Source of the DNA: Xanthomonas codiaei
Lineage (GTDB): Bacteria > Pseudomonadota > Gammaproteobacteria > Xanthomonadales > Xanthomonadaceae
Length of the DNA: 64,000 nt
Assembly: GCF_002939785.1 (NCBI RefSeq)
Contig: NZ_MDEC01000005.1
Coordinates: forward strand, 107,929-171,928
Reading direction: 5' to 3'
Under the pieces are notes generated by a model. That model did not search any database. It saw nothing but the letters and a program-made list of their open reading frames with translations, and was not told the origin of the DNA. A program made the position numbers and the translations under genes. How positions within the stretch are numbered: the first letter of the stretch is position 1; each line of letters begins with the position of its first letter. Shown piece by piece: positions 44,947 through 55,667 of the stretch.

Positions 44947-45189
44947 ATGAAAGAGAACGTGCATCCCAACTACAAAGACGTCGTCTTTCACGACGTGACA
45001 TCGGATTTCAAGATCCTGACCCGTTCCACCATGAGCTCGAAAGAGACCGTGAAGTGGGAAGACGGCCAGGAATATCCACTGATCAAGGTGGAAATCTCCT
45101 CCGCATCGCACCCGTTCTATACCGGCAAGCACAAGGTGATCGACACCGGCGGCCGGATCGACAAGTTCCAGAAGCGCTACGCGCGCTGA
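44947..45189 (+). CDS. rpmE2: Ribosomal protein L31, type B (zinc-independent)
   Basis: The 80-residue product matches type B L31: [20 protein letters not shown] at the start, the insertion with [20 protein letters not shown], and [20 protein letters not shown] at the end. It has no cysteine at all, so it lacks the zinc ribbon of type A L31. In bacteria that hold both types, the C-minus form is often expressed under zinc limitation. No Zur-like box could be recognised upstream; the strong promoter suggests constitutive use. Confidence 0.95.
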   Translation: MKENVHPNYKDVVFHDVTSDFKILTRSTMSSKETVKWEDGQEYPLIKVEISSASHPFYTGKHKVIDTGGRIDKFQKRYAR

Positions 45190-45214
45190 GCTTGCAGGAC
45201 GGGCTGTACCGGCA

Positions 45215-45246
45215 GCGGCCGCGCATTGCGCGGCCGTTGTCTTTTG
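45215..45246 (+). terminator. Rho-independent terminator after the L31 gene
   Basis: GCGGCCGCGC and GCGCGGCCG form a near-perfect stem around ATT, followed by TTGTCTTTT. Confidence 0.8.
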
Positions 45247-45426
45247 GGGCGTGCCCCGCCCCTGTTGCTTCGCTTGCCGCCCAACGGCCGGCATCTACGA
45301 CTTCTGTCCAAGCGACGGGCAAAATGCTGCTGTGCGATAATGACGTGATCCGAGGCGACGCCTTGGACTTCCATCACGTGCCTGCCCATGTGGGATCAGG
45401 CGCCTTCCACTGAAGGAGCGTACACA

Positions 45427-46716
45427 GTGTCCGATCTTGATCAGGTCACGCTCAACGCCGGCGACACGTCGGTCGTTCTGCCGGTTCTCAAGCCCACGCT
45501 GGGCAATGACTGCGTCGATATTTCCAAGCTGACCAAAGAAACCGGTCTGTTCACCTATGACTCGGGCTTCACCGCCACCGCCAGCTGCAAGTCGGCCATC
45601 ACCTACATCGATGGCGACAATGGCGTGCTGCTGTACCGCGGTTACCCGATCGAGCAGCTCGCCGAGAAGTCCAGCTTCCTGGAAGTGTCGTACCTGCTGA
45701 TGAACGGCGAACTGCCGACCGCGGACGAGTTCAAGAAGTTCGACCACGAAGTGACGCATCACACGATGATGCACGAGTCGTTGAAGAACTTCCTCGGCGG
45801 TTTCCGCCACGATGCGCACCCGATGGCCATGCTGGCCGGCTCGGTCGCCTCGCTGTCGGCGTTCTATCACGACACCCTGGACCTCAACGATCCGGAACAG
45901 CGCCGTCAGGCCGCCATCCGCCTGATTGCCAAGGTGCCGACCCTGGCAGCTGCTGCGTACCGGTACTCGATCGGCTGGCCGATCCGCTATCCGCGCAACA
46001 ACCTGAACTACGTCGACCGCTTCCTGCACATGATGTTCGAAGTGCCGAGCGAGCCGCTGGAGATCAACCCGGTCGTGGCCAAGGCGCTGGATCTGCTGTT
46101 CATCCTGCACGCCGATCACGAGCAGAACGCCTCGACCTCGACCGTGCGTCTGGTCGGTTCCACCGGCGCCAACCCGTACGCATCGGTCGCTGCCGGCATC
46201 ACCGCACTGTGGGGCCCGGCCCACGGCGGCGCCAACGAAGCGGTGCTGAAGATGCTCGAAGAGATCGGCACCGCCGATAACGTCGAGTCGGCCGTGGCCA
46301 AGGCCAAGGACAAGAACTCCTCGTTCCGCCTGATGGGCTTCGGTCACCGCGTCTACAAGAACTTCGACCCGCGCGCCAAGATCATCCGCGAGATGACCCA
46401 CAAGGTGCTGGGCGAGCTGGGTGTCAACGACCCGCTGCTGGAAGTGGCGCTGAAGCTGGAAGAGGCCGCGCTGAAGGACGACTACTTCGTGCAGCGCAAG
46501 CTTTACCCGAACGTCGACTTCTACTCGGGCATCATCTACAAGGCGCTCAATATCCCGGTGGAAATGTTCACCGTGATGTTCGCCATCGCCCGCACCGCAG
46601 GCTGGGTGTCGCATTGGCTGGAGCAACAGGTCGACCCGGAAATGAAGATCGGCCGTCCGCGCCAGATCTACACCGGCTACGACAAGCGCGACTACACCGA
46701 CAGCGCCAAGCGCTGA
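45427..46716 (+). CDS. gltA: Citrate synthase (type II)
   Basis: Citrate synthase condenses oxaloacetate and acetyl-CoA. The 429-residue product starts at GTG 45427, preceded by GAAGGAG; the in-frame ATG 13 codons upstream gives residues with no family match. Catalytic residues are visible as the His in [18 protein letters not shown], the His in [15 protein letters not shown] and the Asp in [13 protein letters not shown]. The length corresponds to the hexameric, NADH-sensitive gram-negative form. A GATAAT hexamer at 45336-45341 may be its -10. Confidence 0.96.
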   Translation: MSDLDQVTLNAGDTSVVLPVLKPTLGNDCVDISKLTKETGLFTYDSGFTATASCKSAITYIDGDNGVLLYRGYPIEQLAEKSSFLEVSYLLMNGELPTADEFKKFDHEVTHHTMMHESLKNFLGGFRHDAHPMAMLAGSVASLSAFYHDTLDLNDPEQRRQAAIRLIAKVPTLAAAAYRYSIGWPIRYPRNNLNYVDRFLHMMFEVPSEPLEINPVVAKALDLLFILHADHEQNASTSTVRLVGSTGANPYASVAAGITALWGPAHGGANEAVLKMLEEIGTADNVESAVAKAKDKNSSFRLMGFGHRVYKNFDPRAKIIREMTHKVLGELGVNDPLLEVALKLEEAALKDDYFVQRKLYPNVDFYSGIIYKALNIPVEMFTVMFAIARTAGWVSHWLEQQVDPEMKIGRPRQIYTGYDKRDYTDSAKR

Positions 46717-46743
46717 TCGCGCCACGCGTGTGTTCGTAAACGA

Positions 46744-46768
46744 ACGCCCCGCATTGCGGGGCGTTTTT
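46744..46768 (+). terminator. Rho-independent terminator after gltA
   Basis: AACGCCCCGC-ATT-GCGGGGCGTTTTT: a perfect stem of 9-10 bp with a T run, 27 bases past the gltA stop. Confidence 0.92.
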
Positions 46769-46846
46769 GCATCATGGCCTGCTGCAGGCGAGGGTCGCTG
46801 CCCTGCCGCTGTCGTCAGTGCTGCCTTACCACGTGGCAGGTTCGGC

Positions 46847-47497
46847 TCAGCGCACTTGCTGCACGTACCCTTGCAGCTCGTCATCTGCCAGCAGCTGCCG
46901 CACTTGCGCCGCCGACGCACGCGGCATCGGTTTTTCGTCCAGTTGCGAGAGCGGTGCCTGGCGCAAGGCGTCGTAGGGCAGCACGGTCAGGTCGAAGGTC
47001 AGGTCTTCGGCACCGAACAGCCACACCGGAAACTCGCCGTTGCGCTCACGGTCCAGCCGCAGGCGGCGGGTGCGCGCTTCGGCAGGGATGCGGTGTTCCT
47101 CCAGAAAGCGCTGTACCGCGTCCGCATCGTCGCTGTGCAGCTGCAGCTGCACGGGCGCATTCGCATCAGCGGTGCCCTCCAGCACCGGGCCGGTCAGCCG
47201 TGGCTGGAACGGGCTGAGGAAATCCAGCGCCCGCAACGCGGCCTCGCGGCGCTGGCGCAATCGTGTCGTGTGGTCGGGGCCGGCGAACAGGCGTTGGTAT
47301 TGGCGCAAGGCATCTTCGATCTCGCGGTTGCGTGGCAACGAGGCATCGTCATGGATGCCGAGCCGGCTGGCGGCCTTGAGCTTGGCCTGGTGGAAATCGC
47401 GGATACCGCCTTCGGCCATCAATCTGGCGGCCTCATGGGCGAGCCGATGACGGCGTTCCCGGGTGCGCGTATCGGCGTGCTGGCGTGCGTGATGCAT
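46847..47497 (-). CDS. Conserved hypothetical protein (nucleotidyltransferase-like context unknown)
   Basis: I do not recognise this 216-residue family. The N-terminal about 100 residues are strongly charged and helical (RTRERRHRLAHEAARLMAEG, then DFHQAKLKAASRLGI), the middle has a beta-rich part (PVQLQLHSDDADAVQRFL), and a short motif PVWLFGAEDLTFDLTVLPYD lies at about 157-176. There is no signal peptide or membrane helix. Codon use matches the neighbours, which supports a real gene. It is monocistronic between gltA (opposite strand) and the end of mrcA. The downstream side is the gltA terminator. Confidence 0.75.
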   Translation of the reverse strand: MHHARQHADTRTRERRHRLAHEAARLMAEGGIRDFHQAKLKAASRLGIHDDASLPRNREIEDALRQYQRLFAGPDHTTRLRQRREAALRALDFLSPFQPRLTGPVLEGTADANAPVQLQLHSDDADAVQRFLEEHRIPAEARTRRLRLDRERNGEFPVWLFGAEDLTFDLTVLPYDALRQAPLSQLDEKPMPRASAAQVRQLLADDELQGYVQQVR

Positions 47498-47702
47498 GAC
47501 CGGGCTCCCCTGATGAACCTGGGTTCGACTCTACAACAGCCACATGAAGACATGGCGAATGTGTCGCGCCATGTTGGAGCGACGGCGTCGTACTTTCGAT
47601 TCGGCTCCATCCGGCAATCAGCCGCAAGCGGCAACTGCCGGGCCGCATCGCTGCACTACCTCGCCCGCCCAAGAAAAAGGGGAGCCGGAGCAGCCCCGCC
47701 GT

Positions 47703-47744
47703 TCCGATTCCCCATTCCCGAATCCCGAATCCCGAATCCCAGCC
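47703..47744. repeat. GGGATTC-type repeat arm downstream of mrcA
   Basis: TCCGATTCCCCATTCCCGAA is followed by two further CCCGAATC units, directly after the mrcA stop codon on the minus strand. Only one arm is obvious; I see no convincing partner in 47498-47702, where nothing else could be supported. Confidence 0.65.
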
Positions 47745-47745
47745 C

Positions 47746-50181
47746 TTAAAAAATATCGAACGCCTTCTCGTCCTGCTGCTCCTGCAGGCCGTAGTCGTAA
47801 TCCTGCAGGCGATCCAGATCCTCGTTCTTCACCCACTCGACCGCGCCATTGATCGTGGCCTGGGTCATGCCCTCGGGCGGATCGTTGGCGGCGATCGGCT
47901 TGTCCTTCAGCGCCACGCGCATGTAGTCGATCCAGATCGGCAAGGCCGCCTTGCCGCCGTACTCGCGATAGCCCAGCGAGCGGAAGTCGTCGCGGCCGAC
48001 CCATACGGTGGTGGCATAGGGGCCGCCGAAACCGGAGAACCAGGCATCGCGGTGGTCGTTGGTCGAGCCGGTCTTGCCGCCCACGTCCTCGCGGCCCAGC
48101 ACCTTGGCAGCGGTGCCGGTGCCGCGCTGGACGACGTCGCGCATCATCGACACCAACTGGTAGGCGGTGCGCTCGTCGATGGCGCGCGGCGCAATCTTGG
48201 TTTCCGCCGTCGCCACAGGTGCAGTTTCCACCGCTGCCGGGGGGGCGTTGTCGGCGGGTGCGGCCGAGGCCGGCGGCGTGGCCGGTGCCTGTGCGCCGAA
48301 ATTGAAGCCATCCACCACCTGGCTGACCGGTGCCGCGGTGCCACCCTGCGTGGCACAGGTGCGGCAGGCCACGGCCGGCACTTCCTTGAAGATGACCTTG
48401 CCGTCGCGGTCCTTGACCTCATCCACGATCCAGGTGTCCACGCGCGAGCCGCCATTGGCGAACACCGCGTAGCCACGCGCCACCGACAGCGGCGTCAGCG
48501 ACGCGGTACCCAGCGACATCGACAGGTTGGGCGGCAGCTCGGCTTCCTGGAACCCGAACTGGCTGATGTATTTGCGCGCAAAATCGACGCCGATCGCATC
48601 CAGAAGGCGCACCGACACCAGATTGCGCGACTGCACCAGCGCCTCGCGCAGCCGCATCGGGCCGCGGAAGCCGCCGCCATCGTTCTGCGGCGACCAGGTC
48701 TTGCCGCGGCGGTCGCGGAACACCACCGGCGCATCCAGCACGATCGAGGCCGGGTTGAAGCCTTTCTCGAAGGCGGCGGCATACACGAACGGCTTGAAGC
48801 TGGAGCCCGGCTGGCGGCGTGCCTGGGTGGCGCGGTTGAACTTGTTGCCGGCAAAGCTGAAGCCGCCGACCAGGGCCCGCAAGGCGCCGCTGTTGGCGTC
48901 CAGCGACACCAGCGCCGCCTGGCCACGCGGCAACTGGTCGATGACCCACTCGCCATCCTTCTCGCCGGCACGGATGCGGGTCAGGTCGCCGCGGGTCAGC
49001 AGTTTGGCCGGGGTCTTGTTGGTCCAGCGGCTGGCCGAGGCGGGCAGGGTGAGTTCGGTCTTGTCGTGCTGTACGACGGTGATGCCGCCATCGGGATTGG
49101 TGCGCGCCACGATCACCGGCCGCAGCCCGCCCTGGGTGGAGACGCCGGACAGGTGCTTGACCAGCGCGGCGGCATCGGCGTCGGCGGCCACGTCGAAATG
49201 CTGCTCCACCCCATGCCAGCCATGCCGGTGGTCGTACAGGCGCAGACCATCGTTGATCGCCGCATCTGCGCCGGTCTGCAAGGTCGCATCGATGGTGGTG
49301 GTGACGTGGTAGCCCTTGTTGAGCACGTCGCCGCCGTACTTGGCGATCATCTCCTGGCGTACCAGCTCGGCCACGTACGGGGCGTAGACCTCCACCGGCG
49401 GCTCGTGCGGCTTGGCATGCATCGGCACCGCCTTGGCGGCATCTGCCTCGGCCTGACTGACGAAGCCCAGCTCGGCCATGCGCTGCAGCACGTAATAGTC
49501 GCGCCGTTCGCGCGCGCGCTCGGGGTTGCTGATCGGATTGCCGCTGGACGGGAACTTGGGAATGCCGGCCAGCGATGCCATCTCGTCCAGGCTCAGCTCG
49601 CCCAGCTTCTTGCCGAAGTAATACTCGGCGGCGGCGCCGATACCGTAGGCGCGATTGCCGAAGAAGCTCTTGTTGAGATACAGCTCGAAGATCTCGTCCT
49701 TGCTCAGCTCGCTTTCGATCTTGCGCGCCAGCAGGATCTCGGCCAGCTTGCGGGTGTAGCTGTATTCGGAGCTCAGGAAGAACTGCCGCGCCACCTGCTG
49801 GGTGATGGTGGAGCCGCCCGGCACCCGCTTGGCATCGGTGGTGGCCAGCAGCCAGATCGCGCGGCCGATGCCCTTGTAGTCCACCCCCCCATGTTCGTAG
49901 AAGCGCGCGTCCTCGGTGGCCAGGAAGGCCTGCTTCAGGCGCAGCGGAACCTCCTTCATCTGGACCGGGTAACGCCGGGTCTCGCCATAGACGGCCATCA
50001 GGCGACCGTCGCTGGAATAGACGTACATGGGCTCCTGCAGTTCGACCTGCTTGAGCGACTGTACGTCCGGCAACTTCGAGGAAATGGCGTAGTACAGGCC
50101 GCCGGCGGCAATGGCGCCGAGCAGTGCGAGCACAACGAGCGTGGCCAGGATCCAGCCCAGCCAACGGCGAATACGGGGCAT
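47746..50181 (-). CDS. mrcA: Penicillin-binding protein 1A
   Basis: A class A PBP that polymerises and crosslinks peptidoglycan. The 811-residue product has an N-terminal cytoplasmic stub and membrane helix (about 9-31), the GT51 domain with catalytic Glu90 ([12 protein letters not shown]) and GGSTITQQ, an OB-like insert, and the transpeptidase with GSSFKPF near 457 (Ser nucleophile), the SRN motif and KTGST near 702. ATG 50181 is used. A region of about 610-690 is Ala/Pro-rich and is preceded by Cys606-x2-Cys609 (CRTC), which is unusual in the periplasm. It is divergent from pilM, as in Pseudomonas. Confidence 0.95.
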   Translation of the reverse strand: MPRIRRWLGWILATLVVLALLGAIAAGGLYYAISSKLPDVQSLKQVELQEPMYVYSSDGRLMAVYGETRRYPVQMKEVPLRLKQAFLATEDARFYEHGGVDYKGIGRAIWLLATTDAKRVPGGSTITQQVARQFFLSSEYSYTRKLAEILLARKIESELSKDEIFELYLNKSFFGNRAYGIGAAAEYYFGKKLGELSLDEMASLAGIPKFPSSGNPISNPERARERRDYYVLQRMAELGFVSQAEADAAKAVPMHAKPHEPPVEVYAPYVAELVRQEMIAKYGGDVLNKGYHVTTTIDATLQTGADAAINDGLRLYDHRHGWHGVEQHFDVAADADAAALVKHLSGVSTQGGLRPVIVARTNPDGGITVVQHDKTELTLPASASRWTNKTPAKLLTRGDLTRIRAGEKDGEWVIDQLPRGQAALVSLDANSGALRALVGGFSFAGNKFNRATQARRQPGSSFKPFVYAAAFEKGFNPASIVLDAPVVFRDRRGKTWSPQNDGGGFRGPMRLREALVQSRNLVSVRLLDAIGVDFARKYISQFGFQEAELPPNLSMSLGTASLTPLSVARGYAVFANGGSRVDTWIVDEVKDRDGKVIFKEVPAVACRTCATQGGTAAPVSQVVDGFNFGAQAPATPPASAAPADNAPPAAVETAPVATAETKIAPRAIDERTAYQLVSMMRDVVQRGTGTAAKVLGREDVGGKTGSTNDHRDAWFSGFGGPYATTVWVGRDDFRSLGYREYGGKAALPIWIDYMRVALKDKPIAANDPPEGMTQATINGAVEWVKNEDLDRLQDYDYGLQEQQDEKAFDIF

Positions 50182-50319
50182 GTAAGAGAGATTCCGATTG
50201 CAGATTTCTTGGTCACAGAGTATAGATGACGCCGAGTTTGGCTGGGGCCGAACTCTGGGGATCGCAGAAGACAGCACTGGGGTCACGTTCGCGGGGTCAT
50301 TGCCTTGCGCGTGGAGGGC

Positions 50320-51452
<1,133 letters not shown>

Positions 51453-51453
<1 letters not shown>

Positions 51454-52226
51454 TGGCAAGAATCAACCTATTGCCCTGGCGCGCCGAGCGCCGGAAGGCG
51501 CGCGAGCGTGAGTTCTATTCGATGCTGGGCTTCGCCGCCTTGGGCGGCGTGCTGTTGTCGGCATTGATCTGGTTCTACTACGACGCGCAGATCAGCGGGC
51601 AGACCGAGCGCAATGCGTTCCTGACCACCGAGATCGAGAAGGTCAAGGCGCAGAACGAAGAGATCAAGGAACTCGACAAGAAGAAGGACCGCCTGCTGGC
51701 CCGCAAGAAGGTCATCGAGGAACTGCAGGCCAACCGCTCGCAGATGGTTCACCTGTTCGATTCGCTGGTGCGCACCATTCCCGATGGCGTGGCGCTGACC
51801 AACATCAAGCAGGACGGCGACATCCTGACCCTGGAAGGCCGCTCGCAATCCAATGCGCGCGTCAGTGCGTACATGCGCAACCTGGAAGGCTCGGGCTGGA
51901 TGACCAATCCGGACCTTTCGATCATCGAGGCCAAGAGCCAGGACAAGGCGGCCGGTCAGCCGGTGACCTCGGCGATGGACACCAAGACCCTGCCGTACGT
52001 GTTCACGTTGAAGGTCAAGCTGGCCAATCCGAACGAGGCCGACAAGAACGGCACTGCGCCGGTCGACGGGCAGGCACCGGCGGCACCGGCACCGGTGCCT
52101 GCCGGCGCTGCACCGGCACCTGCCGCGACGCCAGCCACGCCGGCGCCGGCCGCACCGGCCACGCCTGCACCCGCGCAAGCGGCACCGGCGCAAGCCACTC
52201 GGCCGCAGGAGGGGGCGGCGTCATGA
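51453..52226 (+). CDS. pilN: Type IV pilus assembly protein PilN
   Basis: PilN is a bitopic inner-membrane protein. The N-terminal INLLPWR (4-10) is the PilM-binding motif; one membrane helix follows at about 22-42 and a coiled coil at 50-85. The globular periplasmic part ends near residue 195 (VFTLKVKLANP). The remaining about 55 residues are almost only Ala, Pro, Gln and Thr, longer than in typical PilN proteins. The product is 257 residues in total. It overlaps pilM and pilO by a few bases. Confidence 0.94.
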
Positions 52227-52888
52227 GTAAGAAATCATTCAAGCTCAGCGATCTGGATTTCAACAACATCGGCGGCTGGCCGCAGCAGGCGCGCATCGTG
52301 TTCTGCGTGGTCGTGGGCCTGTTCATCATGGTCCTGGCCTGGTTCCTGCTGATCAGCGGCAAGCGTGACGAGCTCGAAGGCCTGGAAGGCACCGAGTCGC
52401 AGCTGCGCACCGAGTTCGAGACCCAGCAGGGCCGTGCGGTCAATCTGGAGCCGCTCAAGCAGCAGCTCGCGCAGATGGAGCAGGTGCTGCAGCAGATGCT
52501 GCGTCAGCTGCCCAGCAAGACCGAAATGCCCGACCTGATCATCGACATCTCGCAGACCGCATTGTCCAGCGGCCTGTCCAACGAGCTGTTCCAGCCGGGT
52601 CCGGAATCGCCGAAGGAGTTCTACGCCGAGAAGCCGATCGCCCTGCGCATGGTGGGCAGCTACCACCAGTTCGGTGCCTTCGTCAGCGGCGTGGCCTCGC
52701 TGCCGCGCGTGGTGATCCTGACCATGCACGACATCAACCTCAAGCCCAAGGACGCCAAGGCCGGCATCACCCCGCGCGGCGCGCTGGAACTGTCCGGCAC
52801 GGTCAAGACCTATCGTTATCTGGACGATGAGGAAATGGCCGAGCAGGAGAAGGCGGCGGCCGACGCTGCGAAGAAGGGCGGCCAATGA
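52223..52888 (+). CDS. pilO: Type IV pilus assembly protein PilO
   Basis: PilO heterodimerises with PilN in the periplasm and links to PilP. The 221-residue product has a cytoplasmic stub, one membrane helix (about 25-45), a coiled coil (48-95) and the periplasmic ferredoxin-like fold with PLPSK-like (LPSKTEMPDLIIDISQTAL) and FQPGPESPKEFYAEKPI blocks. It overlaps both pilN (ATGA) and pilP by 4 bases. Confidence 0.95.
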   Translation: MSKKSFKLSDLDFNNIGGWPQQARIVFCVVVGLFIMVLAWFLLISGKRDELEGLEGTESQLRTEFETQQGRAVNLEPLKQQLAQMEQVLQQMLRQLPSKTEMPDLIIDISQTALSSGLSNELFQPGPESPKEFYAEKPIALRMVGSYHQFGAFVSGVASLPRVVILTMHDINLKPKDAKAGITPRGALELSGTVKTYRYLDDEEMAEQEKAAADAAKKGGQ

Positions 52889-53418
52889 CCATGAAATTGC
52901 TCAAGATCCTGTCCTGCGTGGCGCTAATTGCTGTATTGCCGGCCTGCAGCCGCGGCATTACCAGCACCCCGGGCGATGCGCCGAATCTGGAAGCCTGGGT
53001 GGCCGAAGTGCGCGCGCGTCCTGCGCCGCCGCTGGAGCCGCTGCCGGTGATGCAGCAGTTCGAGACGTTCGAATACGCAGCGCAGACCATGCGCGACCCG
53101 TTCAGCGATGCATGGGTCAGCGCGGAAGGCGGCAACGGCACCCGACCGGATCCGAACCGGCGCAAGGAGCCGTTGGAGGCCTTCCCGCTCGACGCTCTCG
53201 ACATGGTGGGGACCATCGGGGGTGGGTCGGGCCTGATCGCACTGGTCATGGCGCCCGACAAGGTGACCTACCGGGTGCGACCGGGTGTGTATCTGGGACA
53301 GAGCGATGGCCGGGTGACCGGGGTCTACGAAGACCGCATCGAGCTGATTGAACTTGTGCCGGACGGTGCGGGTGGATGGCTTGAACGGCCGGCCGCACTC
53401 GCATTGGATGATCAATAA
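52885..53418 (+). CDS. pilP: Type IV pilus lipoprotein PilP
   Basis: PilP couples PilNO to the PilQ secretin. The product is 177 residues from ATG 52885 (175 from the second ATG at 52891). It has a lipoprotein signal ending LPAC (Cys at residue 21 of the longer form), an extended linker that includes RDPFSD, and the C-terminal beta-sandwich (MVGTIGGGSGLIALVMAPD, VYEDRIELIELV). It overlaps pilO; pilQ follows after 19 bases. Confidence 0.93.
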   Translation: MTMKLLKILSCVALIAVLPACSRGITSTPGDAPNLEAWVAEVRARPAPPLEPLPVMQQFETFEYAAQTMRDPFSDAWVSAEGGNGTRPDPNRRKEPLEAFPLDALDMVGTIGGGSGLIALVMAPDKVTYRVRPGVYLGQSDGRVTGVYEDRIELIELVPDGAGGWLERPAALALDDQ

Positions 53419-53437
53419 AGTGATAGGGGATAGCACG

Positions 53438-55384
53438 ATGACGTTTTCCAATGCCCAGCGGCTGCGTTCGGTTCGACGCCACGCGATGCTCCAGGCCTGC
53501 GCGTTGGGGTTCGCGCTGGCGCTGGCCAGTGGCAGCTCGTTCGCGGCCGCCGCGCTGACTTCGCCCGCGCAAGACCCGGCCAAGACTGCTCCGGCGAGCC
53601 TGGCGGTGTCCAAGATCGATTTCAAACGCGGCGACGATGGCGCAGGCCGGTTGATCCTGAAGTTCGACGGCCAGGGCGCCAGCCCGGACCTGCGCACCCA
53701 GGGCGACAACGTGCTGGTGGACATCAGCAACGCCAAGCTGGCGCCGGAGTTGCAGCGCCCGCTCAACGTCACCGATTTCGCCACGCCGGTACAGCGCGTG
53801 GAGGTCAAGCCGTCCGGCTCCGGCTCGCAGCTGGTGCTGTCGACCAAGGGCGCCTTCGACTCGCTGGCCTACCAGACCGGTAACGAATACGTGGTCGAGA
53901 TCACCCCGCGCAAGGGCCAGCCGGCCGTAGGCGGTGTGAGCCCGGCGGCGGTGACCCAGGCTGCCGCGCAGATCGCTGCGCGGGGCTACAGCGGCCGCCC
54001 GGTGACGTTCAACTTCCAGGACGTGCCGGTGCGCACCGTGCTGCAGCTGATCGCCGAAGAGTCCAACCTCAACATCGTCGCCTCCGACACCGTGCAGGGC
54101 AACGTCACCCTGCGCCTGATGAACGTGCCGTGGGACCAAGCGCTGGACATCGTGCTGCGCGCCAAGGGCCTGGACAAGCGCCGCGATGGCGGCGTGGTGT
54201 GGGTCGCACCGCAGCCGGAGCTGGCCAAGTTCGAGCAGGACAAGGAAGACGCCCGCATCGCGATCGAGAACCGCGAGGACCTGATCACCGATTACGTGCA
54301 GATCAACTACCACAACGCTGCGGTGATCTTCAAAGCGCTGACTGAAGCCAAGGGAATCGGTGGCGGCGGCGGTGGTCAAGGCGGCGGCGGTCAGGGCGGT
54401 GCCGGGCAGCAGGACAACGGTTTCCTGTCACCGCGTGGTCGTCTGGTGGCCGACGAACGCACCAACACCCTGATGATCAGCGATATCCCGAAGAAGGTCG
54501 CGCAGATGCGCGAGCTGATCTCGCATATCGACCGTCCGGTGGATCAGGTATTGATCGAGAGCCGTATCGTTATCGCCACTGATACCTTTGCGCGTGACCT
54601 TGGCGCGCGCTTTGGCGTCACTGGTGCAACGGGTCGGGGCATCTTGAGCGGTTCGCTAGAAAGCAATGTCAACTACCTCAATACCTCTGCCCAAGCTGGT
54701 CTGGAGGTTGCCAATGGCGGTACACAGACAACCTTGCCAGCTCATCTGTTTCCGTCGGGCCTGAACGTCGATCTTGGAGCTGGTGGTTTCACGAACAGCG
54801 GCGCAGCAGGTCTTGCGTACACTCTGTTGGGCTCACATTTCAACCTGGACATCGAGCTGTCGGCGATGCAGGAAGAAGGTCGCGGTGAGGTCGTATCGAA
54901 TCCACGCATTGTGACCGCCAATCAGCGCGAGGGTGTGATCAAGCAGGGTCGTGAGATCGGCTATGTGACCATCAGCGGCGCTGGCGCAGCAGGTGGCGGT
55001 TCACAGGCCAATGTGCAGTTCAAGGAGGTGCTGCTTGAGCTGAAGGTGACGCCGACAATTACCAACGACAATCGCGTCTTCCTAAATATGAACGTGAAGA
55101 AGGACGAAGTCGCTCGATTCATTGATTTGCCGCAGTACGGTACCGTGCCTGAAATCAACCGGCGCGAAGTCAATACGGCTGTGCTGGTGGCCGATGGCGA
55201 GACAGTGGTAATCGGCGGTGTCTATGAATTCACGGACCGTGAGAGCGTGTCGAAGGTGCCGTTCCTGGGCGACATCCCGTTCCTGGGTAATCTGTTCAAG
55301 AAACGCGGGCGCAGCAAGGAAAAGGCCGAGTTGCTAGTCTTTGTTACCCCGAAAGTGTTGCGAGTGGCGAGCGCAGCGCGATAA
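53438..55384 (+). CDS. pilQ: Type IV pilus secretin PilQ
   Basis: PilQ forms the outer-membrane channel of the type IV pilus. The 648-residue product has a long signal peptide (about 1-38), one AMIN domain, an STN/N0-like domain (FNFQDVPVRTVLQLIAEES, about 190-208), N1 domain, a Gly/Gln-rich linker at about 307-325, and the secretin domain from about 335 with VSNPRIVTANQREGVIKQG and VPFLGDIPFLGNLFKKR. From about residue 368 (54540) the codon use changes clearly to A/T-ending codons. Only one AMIN domain is seen, whereas some PilQ proteins have two or more. Its terminator follows. Confidence 0.95.
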   Translation: MTFSNAQRLRSVRRHAMLQACALGFALALASGSSFAAAALTSPAQDPAKTAPASLAVSKIDFKRGDDGAGRLILKFDGQGASPDLRTQGDNVLVDISNAKLAPELQRPLNVTDFATPVQRVEVKPSGSGSQLVLSTKGAFDSLAYQTGNEYVVEITPRKGQPAVGGVSPAAVTQAAAQIAARGYSGRPVTFNFQDVPVRTVLQLIAEESNLNIVASDTVQGNVTLRLMNVPWDQALDIVLRAKGLDKRRDGGVVWVAPQPELAKFEQDKEDARIAIENREDLITDYVQINYHNAAVIFKALTEAKGIGGGGGGQGGGGQGGAGQQDNGFLSPRGRLVADERTNTLMISDIPKKVAQMRELISHIDRPVDQVLIESRIVIATDTFARDLGARFGVTGATGRGILSGSLESNVNYLNTSAQAGLEVANGGTQTTLPAHLFPSGLNVDLGAGGFTNSGAAGLAYTLLGSHFNLDIELSAMQEEGRGEVVSNPRIVTANQREGVIKQGREIGYVTISGAGAAGGGSQANVQFKEVLLELKVTPTITNDNRVFLNMNVKKDEVARFIDLPQYGTVPEINRREVNTAVLVADGETVVIGGVYEFTDRESVSKVPFLGDIPFLGNLFKKRGRSKEKAELLVFVTPKVLRVASAAR

Positions 55385-55403
55385 GCGCAACGTTTGAAGG
55401 AAG

Positions 55404-55430
55404 AGGCCGCCAACAGCGGCCTTTTTCTTT
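55404..55430 (+). terminator. Rho-independent terminator after pilQ
   Basis: AGGCCGC-CAACA-GCGGCCT followed by a T-rich run (TTTTTCTTT), 20 bases past the pilQ stop. Confidence 0.88.
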
Positions 55431-55441
55431 TGAGGCGCCGT

Positions 55442-55510
55442 GGAGGCGGCGCGCTTCCCGGAGCGCAATCAAACTTCGCGTGTGCCACGTGGCACGCGCG
55501 TGCCGCCTCC
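55442..55510. promoter_or_regulatory. Nested palindromes upstream of moxR
   Basis: The outer arms GGAGGCGGC (55442-55450) and GCCGCCTCC (55502-55510) are exact complements. Inside lies a 24-base near-perfect palindrome centred on CCACGTGG (55477-55500; CGCGTGTGCCACGTGGCACG plus CGCG). It is about 160 bases before the moxR ATG and follows the pilQ terminator, so it is a candidate operator or mRNA leader structure. Confidence 0.5.
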
Positions 55511-55667
55511 TTTGAAGATGTCTGCCACTCAAGCGGCGTGCGCTGTCCATCGTAAGCAAATCGTTCGTGACGTGGGCTGGCGGAGCGGAGCATGAACCCG
55601 GTCACTCACTGAACCTCCGGCCAGCGTCAAGTGAACCAATCGCGTTCGGATCGGTCACACTGAGCCT

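Noticed and set aside
48052-50229. 725-residue open frame on the plus strand across mrcA
   Set aside because: Antisense to a complete PBP1A gene whose catalytic motifs are all intact.
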